Origin: Mixta hanseatica
GTDB lineage: Bacteria > Pseudomonadota > Gammaproteobacteria > Enterobacterales > Enterobacteriaceae
DNA: 64,000 nt
Assembly (NCBI RefSeq): GCF_023517775.1
Contig: NZ_CP082904.1
Coordinates: 3,782,001 to 3,846,000 of the forward strand
Direction: 5' to 3'
The position numbers and the translations under genes were made by a program. The notes beneath the pieces were generated by a model. That model was not told the DNA's origin. It saw only the letters and a list, made by a program, of their open reading frames with translations, and ran no database searches. Of this stretch, positions 11,335 through 19,850 are shown in pieces (position 1 is the stretch's first letter; each line of letters begins with the position of its first letter).

Positions 11335-11610
11335 GTGGCTTCTGTTTCTATCAGCTGTCCCTCCTGTTCAGCTACTGACGGGGTGGTGCGTAACGGCAAA
11401 AGCACCGCCGGACATCAGCGCTATCTCTGCTCTCACTGCCGTAAAACATGGCAACTGCAGTTCACTTACACCGCTTCTCAACCCGGTACGCACCAGAAAA
11501 TCATTGATATGGCCATGAATGGCGTTGGATGCCGGGCAACTGCCCGCATTATGGGCGTTGGCCTCAACACGATTTTACGTCACTTAAAAAACTCAGGCCG
11601 CAGTCGGTAA
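11335..11610 (+). CDS. insA: IS1 protein InsA
   Basis: The 91-aa DNA-binding protein of IS1, with the zinc-binding pattern CPSC...CSHC ([22 protein letters not shown]) and a helix-turn-helix tail. It binds the IS ends and represses transposition. Translational slippage at the A6C run (11586-11592) near its end fuses it to InsB to make the transposase. Confidence 0.95.
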
Positions 11611-12032
11611 CCTCGCGCATACAGCCGGGCAGTGACGTCATCGTCTGCGCGGAAATGGACGAACAGTGGGGCTATGTCGGGGCTAAATCGCGCCAGCGCT
11701 GGCTGTTTTACGCGTATGACAGGCTCCGGAAGACGGTTGTTGCGCACGTATTCGGTGAACGCACTATGGCGACGCTGGGGCGTCTTATGAGCCTGCTGTC
11801 ACCCTTTGACGTGGTGATATGGATGACGGATGGCTGGCCGCTGTATGAATCCCGCCTGAAGGGAAAGCTGCACGTAATCAGCAAGCGATATACGCAGCGA
11901 ATTGAGCGGCATAACCTGAATCTGAGGCAGCACCTGGCACGGCTGGGACGGAAGTCGCTGTCGTTCTCAAAATCGGTGGAGCTGCATGACAAAGTCATCG
12001 GGCATTATCTGAACATAAAACACTATCAATAA
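11529..12032 (+). CDS. insB: IS1 protein InsB (transposase C-terminal part)
   Basis: Carries the catalytic domain of the IS1 DDE transposase ([47 protein letters not shown]). It overlaps insA out of frame and is normally produced as an InsA-B' fusion by -1 frameshifting at the A6C run. The frame is 167 codons and uninterrupted, so the element should still be able to move. Confidence 0.95.
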
Positions 12033-12047
12033 GTTGGAGTCATTACC

Positions 12048-12143
12048 GGATTCTGCGTAAGCTACCTGGCATCCTGCCAACGGCCCCCATAAATAAGCGA
12101 CAATTTTAAGATATCTGTAAATTTTCAATTGCAATCCCTGCAT
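12048..12143 (-). pseudogene. Probable 5' stub of gspD (secretin), cut by IS1
   Basis: An ATG at 12141-12143, 81 bp after the GspC-like gene, starts a frame giving MQGLQLKIYRYLKIVAYL, then WGPLAGCQVAYAES. This is a hydrophobic leader with an AxA-type end, running straight into IS1 at 12047. Secretin genes directly follow gspC in type II secretion operons and begin with such signal peptides. Only about 31 residues remain and the ribosome site is weak, so the assignment rests on position and leader character. Confidence 0.42.
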
Positions 12144-12224
12144 GTTAATCAATTGTCCCGCTACGATAATATTCGGGATTGTCCCTTTACATTGACACGT
12201 TATATGACCGTTGCGCAAGGCTAA

Positions 12225-12782
12225 TTAATTCATCAATAAGGCGGCACAATAGCCATGCTCATTAACTATTACCCTGTCAGGGAAAATTCTTATAAGGGTA
12301 ACGCCTTCCCCTATTGAATCATTTATACCATAGCTCTCTTCTTTTCCCTGATAATGGATAACGGCTATATTTTTATTGATGTTATCGCCGCTTAACAGGC
12401 CAGACACGCGTGCGGAAAGCTTTGCGGACGGGCAAGAGAGGTAAAAAGCTTCGGTTAACTCATTAGCTGACAAGGCATAACGCTGGTTATACTCTGCTGT
12501 ATTGGTTAGCGTCAGTTGCTGATGCTGGTATTTAAACAGCGCGGAAGCATTTTTCTGCAATAAACTCATCTGCTTATCTACTTGAGACGAGGTACTTAAT
12601 GCTTCCTCCGCTAACATTTCATTGTTGCTTATTTTACGCAATTGATAATGGTGATCTTTATAGCTGTTCAGCAACACGATTACTATAGCACTAATAAACA
12701 ATACGCTGGTTAAACCAGGAAGCAGCTCACCAGATGCCGCACGAAATAATGAAGAATATTTCCAGCTTAGCTTTTTGGCCAT
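12225..12782 (-). CDS. GspC-like type II secretion inner-membrane protein
   Basis: A 185-aa bitopic protein: short cytoplasmic N-terminus, one transmembrane segment (about 22-39, LPGLTSVLFISAIVIVLL), a linker, and a C-terminal region (about 130-185). That region reads like the GspC homology region: NINKNIAVIHYQGKEESY, GDSI-like NDSIGEGVTLIRIFPDRVIVNEHGYCAALL. GspC links the inner-membrane platform to the secretin. The PDZ or coiled-coil tail seen in longer GspC proteins is absent. ATG 12782 is preferred over 12794 because AGGA lies five bases before it. It follows the chitinase on the same strand, and the rest of a gsp operon is missing. Confidence 0.62.
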   Translation of the reverse strand: MAKKLSWKYSSLFRAASGELLPGLTSVLFISAIVIVLLNSYKDHHYQLRKISNNEMLAEEALSTSSQVDKQMSLLQKNASALFKYQHQQLTLTNTAEYNQRYALSANELTEAFYLSCPSAKLSARVSGLLSGDNINKNIAVIHYQGKEESYGINDSIGEGVTLIRIFPDRVIVNEHGYCAALLMN

Positions 12783-12867
12783 GCATTTCCTCATTTTTTT
12801 ATCATGAAGTAAGAGAGTACTCCTGCCGGTTTAAACCGGCAGGAGTGGCATGGTAGCTTAATAACGC

Positions 12868-14661
12868 TTAGTTACCGGCGGTAGCGTACGCAGTATGAAT
12901 AACGCTGGTTGAATATCCTTGCACGCCCGGTTTTCCGCTGGCGCGCAACACTTCAATTTTATCGCCAGCTTTGATCCTGGCGCTGGTAGAGAGTTCTACC
13001 CCACCAGTAGCCTCCCGATTTACGGAAGCATAATAAGCGTTACCAGCAAAGGATTCCATTAAGTAATTGCCGTTAAGCAGAACAATATAACGGTTCGCTT
13101 TGCTATAAAGCGCCTTGTTTAAGGTTACCGTGACCTTTTCGCTATTGGCAAGGGCGCTTACCGCAACAACCGCATCATCATCGCTATAACGCACATCATC
13201 ACCGATGGTGATGGTTTGCAGGGCATCCGCGTGGCCTTCTTTATGCAGGGTCAATAAGTCTCCCGGTTTAAATTCATCCGGGGTAAACTGATGAATAATG
13301 GTGTTTACATTATCATCATTTTCCACTTTGTAAGAGTAGTAAGCTGTGCCGCCATCAACGGAATAAACGTAATTACCATTCAACTTGACGGTATAGTGAT
13401 CCTGCATATCTTGATCTGTTGTATAAAGTCGGATTTCTCCGCCTTTTTGATAATCCACCCAGGAAAGCACCGGGCCTTGAGTGACATCAGGAACCGTCAA
13501 CGCAATGGATTCGCTTATATTACCCTCTGTCTCGCCGCCGGGTTTATTTTCCTCCTGCAGTGCCGAGGCCGCCGCATCGGCAAGGCGTCCTACATATTCA
13601 GCCTGCGTGGTTAACGGCAAATTCTGCGTTGACTGGCCTAACGCCCAAACAAAGATACCGCCATAGCCATTTTTTGCCTGCCAGGATGCGCGCTCCAGAT
13701 TATTTTCCTCTGTTTCAACAAATGGACCTTCAGGCCCCCACTGTTGATTAATCGTGGCGCCTACCAGTACTTTACTTTTATCTCCGATGGCCTTCGCATA
13801 GTTTTCCATCGCCACCTGATAGCGGAAATTTTTACCTGCGTCGTAGGTCATTACATTAAAGAAATCGAATAACTTGCTGCTTTTTTTCAGTAAGTTAGTT
13901 ACTTCACCGTGGTGGGAGGAACGGCTTGGTTCAATATATGAACACTGCTCCATAACTGACGGATTAGCACAATTTTCCGGATCGGCGCCGACATGATATG
14001 TTGTCAGGCTAAGCAATTTCTTATTGCCGACCAGTTCACGCAGACGACTAACCAGCGCCAGCAGATTTTGGTTTTCTGTTTCGGTTAAACGGTTGGCCTT
14101 TTCAAAGTCGAAATCAATCCCATCAAGGTAAACATCACCGGCGTATTGATAGTTGTTTAAATTGCACGAGCTCTCCCACTCCATTTGGTGGCACTCCCCA
14201 ACCACCTCCGTCAATTTCAGATTCTTTTTATACACGGGGAAAGGTTTTTCCAGCAGCGATGCCAGGCTCTGAGCAATTTTTTCACGCTGTTCTGGATTAT
14301 CCAGGTGGCTCCAGATGCTTTCATACGTTTGACCGCCAAAAGCGACCATGACTTTTTTATCGGGATGATCATGTTTCAGCGTAGTCCAACTGACATAAGG
14401 TGTCGGCAGGTAGTAGGTATCCCATTCCGGCGGCGTTAAAGCATTTTCTGAGAAAGTGACAGAACCATCAGCAGACCATTCGCCAAAAGAGAGCAGGAAA
14501 GTATCTGTTTTAGAGACCGGCAGTTTTTCAGAAAGCTCTGTTGCCGAATAAGAGGTCCACATCGTCAGATAACTTACGACACGATTCTCTGCTGCATGCG
14601 TCAAACCCGCTTGCGCGGTAAAAAGGCCGCCAAGCAATAGCGCCATTAATTTTTTATTCAT
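12868..14661 (-). CDS. Secreted GH18 chitinase
   Basis: Family 18 glycosyl hydrolase that cleaves beta-1,4 N-acetylglucosamine polymers. A signal peptide (MNKKLMALLLGGLFTAQAGLTHA) is followed by the TIM barrel (about 28-370) with the catalytic DxxDxDxE motif DGIDFDFE at 180-187, E187 being the proton donor, and barrel motifs VMVAFGGQTY and VMTYDAGK. The C-terminal 200 residues contain two related beta modules, each with LNGNY (VKLNGNYVYSVDGG, VLLNGNYLMESFAG), probably carbohydrate-binding. It is 597 aa and intact. Chitinases of this kind are type II secretion substrates, which fits the GspC-like gene 85 bp downstream. Confidence 0.92.
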   Translation of the reverse strand: MNKKLMALLLGGLFTAQAGLTHAAENRVVSYLTMWTSYSATELSEKLPVSKTDTFLLSFGEWSADGSVTFSENALTPPEWDTYYLPTPYVSWTTLKHDHPDKKVMVAFGGQTYESIWSHLDNPEQREKIAQSLASLLEKPFPVYKKNLKLTEVVGECHQMEWESSCNLNNYQYAGDVYLDGIDFDFEKANRLTETENQNLLALVSRLRELVGNKKLLSLTTYHVGADPENCANPSVMEQCSYIEPSRSSHHGEVTNLLKKSSKLFDFFNVMTYDAGKNFRYQVAMENYAKAIGDKSKVLVGATINQQWGPEGPFVETEENNLERASWQAKNGYGGIFVWALGQSTQNLPLTTQAEYVGRLADAAASALQEENKPGGETEGNISESIALTVPDVTQGPVLSWVDYQKGGEIRLYTTDQDMQDHYTVKLNGNYVYSVDGGTAYYSYKVENDDNVNTIIHQFTPDEFKPGDLLTLHKEGHADALQTITIGDDVRYSDDDAVVAVSALANSEKVTVTLNKALYSKANRYIVLLNGNYLMESFAGNAYYASVNREATGGVELSTSARIKAGDKIEVLRASGKPGVQGYSTSVIHTAYATAGN

Positions 14662-15477
14662 TACATATCCTTTTTATTAATATCCATAATGTTTTTTGAT
14701 ATACCACCAGCTTATAATTGCACTAATTAATAGCGGCGCAATGGCATAAAGAATAGTTTCTATTTGCTACATGTCCTAATCCGGAAAGCGTTATGATCGC
14801 CTTATGCTGATATGAGGTGCGTCTTCTCTGGCGTATCCGCCATGAATATAAATAACCTATTACTCCCCAGTGACGCTACATAAACAAACTTAAATAAAGT
14901 TAAATTAAGACATTTCGTTTACGCTGCTTCGATCCTAACATCTTAAAACGCGCGACAGGGAACTAATGCTGTAGAGGTAAGGCAATAATGTACAGCGTTA
15001 ACAACCTTAACCCGCTTTAGCACTCTCTTTGAGCGTCGTGGCCTTAATTAAGAATAACGCAGTTATTTGATATCAACTTACTGTCAATATTATGCGCAAC
15101 AGCCTATATCAGTTTGATGATTAATTGAGCTATCCACACGGTAAAACGGCTATACCATCAAAACATGCCGATAAAAGCCACCCGGCCAGGCTGCCCGATT
15201 CCTTTTCTTTGCAAAAAATCATATAGAGAAAAATTAACAGTAAGTAAGAAAAGGCGCGCAAAAAAAGACAAATCCCTATTGTTACGCTGGGAAAAAATGT
15301 CAATATAAATAGCGCACACAATATTTTTCTGTCGTCGCGCTGCGTTAATTATAACTTTTGAGAAAAGCCTGGTAAGCTTAAGCACAGCTTAATATTCATG
15401 CTGATAAGCCCATCGGGTAATTTATTATAAACACAACATGCTCAATAAAATAATTATTTGGAAGGAACGATTAAATC
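14662..15477. other. 816-bp AT-rich divergent intergenic region
   Basis: Lies between the divergent chitinase and winged-helix genes, so it must hold both promoters. A short hydrophobic open frame on the minus strand at 15130-15385 lacks a convincing ribosome site or start, and I do not call it a gene. No other feature can be supported. Confidence 0.5.
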
Positions 15478-15915
15478 ATGGGAATAAATGGATCTAAAAA
15501 ATTTATTATAAACGGAACCGCTATTTTTCTTCCTGATCAAAGGAGCATCGCTTCATTAAATAAAGAAAAAAAGCTTATCCTTTATAATACTGCTTCGCGC
15601 TGTTTATTAACGCTGATAGAACATGCCGGGCAAACCGTTTCGCACCAGCAGCTCTATCAGGCAGGCTGGGAATATCATGGCAGAGAAGCAACACCGAATA
15701 CGCTTTATCAAACCATCTCAGAGATACGAAAGAGTCTCCAACAGGTGGGCCTGGAAAATATCATCTCAACTCAGCCTCGTACCGGTTGGATAATCAATAA
15801 GAGCATCGTTATTGTGGAAGTGAATGAAAAAGATCCGGTTGAGTTACCGGCACAACCTAAAAAGTCGTCGTTGCCGTTCTGGAAAGGATTTACCCGCAAG
15901 TTTTTTTTCCGCTAG
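15478..15915 (+). CDS. CadC/ToxR-type winged-helix regulator, short
   Basis: A 145-aa protein whose residues 8-108 match the OmpR/ToxR winged-helix DNA-binding domain (LTLIEHAGQTVSHQQLYQAGWEYHG, TPNTLYQTISEIRKSLQQVG, ISTQPRTGWIIN). CadC-like relatives continue into a transmembrane segment and periplasmic sensor, but this one stops after a basic tail (SLPFWKGFTRKFFFR). ATG is preceded by GGAAGGAACGATTAAATC. It is divergent from the chitinase and could regulate it; that is inference. The gene ends in a T8 run just before the stop. Confidence 0.75.
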   Translation: MGINGSKKFIINGTAIFLPDQRSIASLNKEKKLILYNTASRCLLTLIEHAGQTVSHQQLYQAGWEYHGREATPNTLYQTISEIRKSLQQVGLENIISTQPRTGWIINKSIVIVEVNEKDPVELPAQPKKSSLPFWKGFTRKFFFR

Positions 15916-15954
15916 TATCACGCTATTTATACTGCAATGCACAGAAAGTCACCG

Positions 15955-15995
15955 TACCGTTTGCCAATAACATCATTGCGCAAACGGTATTTTGT
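15955..15995 (+). terminator. Rho-independent terminator of the winged-helix gene
   Basis: Perfect 10-bp stem 15955-15964 / 15980-15989 (TACCGTTTGC and complement) with a 15-nt loop, followed by TTTTGTT. Confidence 0.75.
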
Positions 15996-16161
15996 TATGT
16001 GTAGCGGCCAGAATAGCGGATGAACGGACAATGATGTTTCACGCAAAAGCGCTACGCGAGAAAAGGAATAGAGCTGATTTTTTTAAAAGGAAACTATGTC
16101 TGGGGCCGACTTTATGAAAAGCCACATGCGTGAGAGTGGGATTTGAGAAAAAAGAAGAAAC

Positions 16162-16237
<76 letters not shown>

Positions 16238-16394
16238 ATAATCTGTGTCTTTCAAGCTGCCACTGTGTTAGCTGCCTTCACTCACCTCAGTCGCTTACTT
16301 CAGTAAGCTTCTGCGGATTCGTTCCGTTGCCGCGTTGTTGCAACCCGAAAACCCTGATTAGGATATTCTGTGTTTTTTCAACACCGTTCAAATT

Positions 16395-16470
<76 letters not shown>

Positions 16471-16627
16471 ATAATCTGCGTCTTTCAAGCTGCCACTGCG
16501 TTAACTGCCTTCACTCACCTCAGCCACTTACTTCAGTAAGCGCCTGCGGATTCGTTCAGTTGCCGCGTTGTTGCAACCCGAAAACCCTGATTAGGATATT
16601 CTGTGTTTTTTCAACACCGTTCAAATT

Positions 16628-16703
<76 letters not shown>

Positions 16704-16860
16704 ATAATCTGCGTCTTTCAAGCTGCCACTGCGTTAACTGCCTTCACTCACCTCAGCCACTTACTTCAGTAAGCGCCTGCGGATTCGTTCAGTTGCCGCG
16801 TTGTTGCAACCCGAAAACCCTGATTAGGATATTCTGTGTTTTTTCAACACCGTTCAAATT

Positions 16861-16936
<76 letters not shown>

Positions 16937-16976
16937 AATCGTAGCCGATTAAAATCTTCATCGGTACGGGGAGCGC

Positions 16977-17004
16977 ATTATACGAGAAAACTTTTGCCCT
17001 GCAA
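16977..17004 (-). promoter_or_regulatory. Promoter of the tRNA-Gly operon
   Basis: On the minus strand TTGCAG (16999-17004), a 16-bp spacer and a perfect TATAAT (16977-16982). A GC-rich discriminator GCGCTCCCC follows, the hallmark of stringently controlled stable-RNA promoters. Confidence 0.88.
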
Positions 17005-17050
17005 GCCCTTGAGGGCAAAAATTTGCGCTTTCGATGCATTTGCTGATTTT

Positions 17051-17072
17051 AGCGGCAAAATGCCGCTTTTTT
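17051..17072 (+). terminator. Intrinsic terminator between tRNA-Gly promoter and orn
   Basis: Stem AGCGGCA / TGCCGCT (17051-17057, 17061-17067) followed by six T on the plus strand. No plus-strand gene precedes it. It may act on minus transcripts from orn only weakly, since that side ends in AAAA/TTTTAG rather than a long T run. Confidence 0.6.
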
Positions 17073-17086
17073 AGTCACTCGTGCGG

Positions 17087-17629
17087 CTACAGCTGTAAAA
17101 AATGGCGGCGATAGTAAGCCAGCTCCGCCACTGACTCACGGATATCATCCAACGCCTGATGCGTGCCCGCTTTTTTAAAGCCGGTCAGGATTTCAGGCTT
17201 CCAGCGCCGCGCCAGCTCTTTCAACGTGCTGACATCCAGATAACGATAGTGGAACCAGGCTTCCAGCTCCGGCATATATTTAAACAGAAAACGGCGATCC
17301 TGGCCGATGCTATTGCCGCAAATCGGCGAAGCGTTAGCCGGCACCCACTGACGCAAAAACTCAAGCGTCGCCAGTTCCGCCTCGCGATCGCCGTACTGGC
17401 TCGCCTTAACACGCTCCACCAGCCCGCTTTGCGTATGGGTGCGCACGTTCCAGTCGTCCATCAGCGCCAGCTGTTCAGCGCTCTGATGCACTGCCAGCAC
17501 TGGCCCTTCCGCCAGGATATTTAAATCGGCATCGGTGACCAGCGTCGCAATTTCAATAATGCGATCGCGTTCCGGATCCAGCCCGGTCATTTCCAGGTCG
17601 ATCCAGATAAGGTTGTTTTCATTTCCCAT
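17087..17629 (-). CDS. orn: Oligoribonuclease
   Basis: DEDDh 3'-5' exoribonuclease that degrades 2-5 nt RNAs (and pGpG) to mononucleotides; essential in E. coli. The first acidic pair is in [14 protein letters not shown], later motifs are [11 protein letters not shown] and [11 protein letters not shown] near the C-terminus. At 180 aa it has the normal length. It is divergent from rsgA with 152 bp between, and upstream of the tRNA-Gly promoter as in E. coli. Confidence 0.97.
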   Translation of the reverse strand: MGNENNLIWIDLEMTGLDPERDRIIEIATLVTDADLNILAEGPVLAVHQSAEQLALMDDWNVRTHTQSGLVERVKASQYGDREAELATLEFLRQWVPANASPICGNSIGQDRRFLFKYMPELEAWFHYRYLDVSTLKELARRWKPEILTGFKKAGTHQALDDIRESVAELAYYRRHFLQL

Positions 17630-17781
17630 GTTTTATCCCGCAGTTGGCACTCTGGTTTATCTGGCTGAACGGGAACCGAGCGCGCAAAGCCGCGCCGCGT
17701 TACTCGCCGTAATTCAGCCCAGGGTGTATCATAGACGTTTTGCCCAACAAGGCGAAACCGTCGGAATCCCTGTGAGGAAGA

Positions 17782-18837
17782 GTGAGTAAAAATAAACTGT
17801 CTAAAGGCCAGCAGCGTCGCGTTAACGCTAACCATGAACGTCGATTAAAACAGCGTGCGGATAAGCCTGAACCAGATGACAGCCTGTTTGGTGAAGCGCA
17901 GGACGGCATCGTCATTAGCCGCTTCGGCATGCATGCGGACGTTGAAAATAGCGCGGGCGATGTTCACCGCTGCAATATTCGCCGTACCATTCGCTCGCTG
18001 GTGACTGGCGATCGCGTTCTCTGGCGCCCGGGCGTCGAAGGCGGCGCAACGGTAAAAGGCATCGTCGAAGCGGTGCATGAGCGCCGTACGGTACTGACGC
18101 GCCCCGATTTTTATGACGGCATCAAACCTATTGCCGCCAATATTGACCAGATCATCATTGTTTCCGCCATTGTGCCGGAGCTGTCGCTGAATATTATCGA
18201 TCGTTACCTGGTCGCCAGTGAAACGCTCGGCATTGAACCACTGCTGGTGCTGAATAAAACCGATCTGCTGGATGACGCAGGGCGCGCCTTTGTGGATGAG
18301 CAGATGGATATTTATCGTCATATCGGCTATCGCGTGCTGATGGTTTCCAGCTATGAAAAAGCGGGACTTGCCGATCTGGAAGCGGCGCTTACCGGGCGCA
18401 TCAGTATCTTTGCCGGTCAGTCGGGCGTAGGCAAATCGAGTCTGCTTAATGCGCTGCTGGGCCTGGAACTAAGCGACCAGACCATCCTGACCAATGATGT
18501 TTCCGACGTCTCAGGATTAGGCCAGCACACCACCACCGCCGCACGCCTGTACCACTTCCCTCACGGTGGCGATGTAATCGACTCGCCCGGGGTGCGTGAA
18601 TTCGGCCTCTGGCATCTGGAGCCGGAACAAATCACTCAGGGTTTTGTCGAATTCCGTGGGTTTTTAGGCGGCTGCAAGTTTCGTGACTGCAAGCATGATA
18701 CCGATCCGGGCTGTGCGATTCGCGAAGCGGTAGAGAACGGGATTATCGATGAATCCCGCTTTGAAAATTACCACCGTATCCTGGAAAGCATGGCGCAGGT
18801 AAAAACGCGTAAAAACTTCGGTAACAGCGAAGACTAA
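17782..18837 (+). CDS. rsgA: Small ribosomal subunit biogenesis GTPase RsgA
   Basis: Circularly permuted GTPase that checks the decoding centre during late 30S maturation. After a basic N-terminus ([19 protein letters not shown]) and OB-fold come the permuted G motifs: NKTDLL (G4), then the P-loop [14 protein letters not shown], then [10 protein letters not shown]-terminal zinc site follows, [21 protein letters not shown] is the start, with GAGGAAGA just upstream; 351 aa is family-typical. psd follows 104 bp downstream. Confidence 0.96.
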   Translation: MSKNKLSKGQQRRVNANHERRLKQRADKPEPDDSLFGEAQDGIVISRFGMHADVENSAGDVHRCNIRRTIRSLVTGDRVLWRPGVEGGATVKGIVEAVHERRTVLTRPDFYDGIKPIAANIDQIIIVSAIVPELSLNIIDRYLVASETLGIEPLLVLNKTDLLDDAGRAFVDEQMDIYRHIGYRVLMVSSYEKAGLADLEAALTGRISIFAGQSGVGKSSLLNALLGLELSDQTILTNDVSDVSGLGQHTTTAARLYHFPHGGDVIDSPGVREFGLWHLEPEQITQGFVEFRGFLGGCKFRDCKHDTDPGCAIREAVENGIIDESRFENYHRILESMAQVKTRKNFGNSED

Positions 18838-18941
18838 TGCTGCAGTTGTGGCATCATCGGCGCGTTAGCCTAAACGGGCTGTCGCTGCTACAATTCGCCC
18901 CCTTTTTCTTCAACGTCGTGTGATTAAGCCAGGAGGCTAAC

Positions 18942-19841
18942 GTGTTGGATTCAATTAAACTCGGCCTGAATCATCTGCTCCCTAAAAAGTGGCTCACCGA
19001 GCTGGCTGGCTGGGCGGCCGGCAAGCGTGCCGGTTGGCTGACCAAAGCGGTGATTGATATTTTTGTCTGGTTCTACCGGGTCGATATGTCCGAAGCGCAA
19101 AAGCCGGACACCGCCAGCTACCGTACCTTCAATGACTTTTTTGTTCGTCCGCTGCGCGATGAAGCGCGTCCGATCGATGCCGATCCTAACCTGCTGGTAT
19201 TGCCGGCCGATGGCGCCATCAGTCAGCTGGGCCATATTGAAGGCGATACGATTTTCCAGGCAAAAGGTCACTACTATTCTCTGGAAGCGCTGCTGGCGGG
19301 CGATCGTCAGATGGCGTCGCAGTTCCGCGATGGCGAATTTGCCACCATCTATCTTGCACCGCGTGATTATCACCGCGTGCATATGCCCTGCAACGGTATC
19401 CTGCGTGAAATGATTTATGTGCCGGGCGATCTCTATTCGGTGAATCCGCTTACCGCGCGTAATATTCCAAACCTGTTTGCCCGTAATGAACGCGTTATCT
19501 GCTATTTCGATACTGAATTTGGCCCGATGGTGCAGATTTTAGTCGGCGCGACCATTGTCGGCAGTATTGAAACCGCGTGGGCCGGCACTATTACGCCGCC
19601 GCGTGAAGGGGTGATTAAACGCTGGAGCTGGCCGGGCGCCGAGGCGGAAGGCGCGGTTGTGCTGCTGAAAGGGCAAGAAATGGGCCGCTTTAAGCTGGGC
19701 TCTACCGTTATTAATCTGTTCGCACCGGGTCGCATTAAGCTGGCCGAAAGCCTGGAGGCCGAAACCAAAACGCGTCTTGGCCAGCCGATGGCGATGGCGC
19801 TGGCGCGTACCGACGCGGAAACCGTTTTACATCACCAATAA
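18942..19841 (+). CDS. psd: Phosphatidylserine decarboxylase proenzyme
   Basis: Inner-membrane-associated, pyruvoyl-dependent enzyme converting phosphatidylserine to phosphatidylethanolamine. The self-cleavage motif LGST is present in [13 protein letters not shown] near residue 254; cleavage between Gly and Ser makes the pyruvoyl group of the alpha chain. HRVHMPCNG and [10 protein letters not shown] are further family motifs. The GTG start at 18942 has AGGAGG nearby. The length, 299 aa, is slightly shorter than E. coli (322). mscM starts 9 bp after the stop, so the two are co-transcribed. Confidence 0.97.
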   Translation: MLDSIKLGLNHLLPKKWLTELAGWAAGKRAGWLTKAVIDIFVWFYRVDMSEAQKPDTASYRTFNDFFVRPLRDEARPIDADPNLLVLPADGAISQLGHIEGDTIFQAKGHYYSLEALLAGDRQMASQFRDGEFATIYLAPRDYHRVHMPCNGILREMIYVPGDLYSVNPLTARNIPNLFARNERVICYFDTEFGPMVQILVGATIVGSIETAWAGTITPPREGVIKRWSWPGAEAEGAVVLLKGQEMGRFKLGSTVINLFAPGRIKLAESLEAETKTRLGQPMAMALARTDAETVLHHQ

Positions 19842-19850
19842 GACTCTAGC

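Larger units (their letters stand above)
11280..12047 (+). mobile_element. Insertion sequence IS1, complete (768 bp)
   Basis: Begins GGTGATGCTGCCAACTTACT and ends AAGTTGGAGTCATTACC, the terminal inverted repeats of IS1, spanning exactly 768 bp with intact insA and insB. The flanking 9-mers differ (TAGAAATCC on the left, GGATTCTGC on the right), so the expected 9-bp target duplication is missing. Both sides carry broken genes on the minus strand: haemagglutinin on the left and a probable gspD start on the right. This is the footprint of an IS1-adjacent deletion. Confidence 0.97.

Noticed and set aside
15901..15990. T8 run at the end of the winged-helix gene; a one-base change would extend the protein by about 30 residues.
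   Set aside because: The extension would be coded by the terminator stem-loop at 15955-15989, so the open frame there is better explained by the RNA structure.
6780..16161. Integrase-borne genomic island with att sites at the tRNA-Gly 3' end.
   Set aside because: No integrase gene and no second copy of the tRNA 3' end at the left border was found, so site-specific integration cannot be supported.
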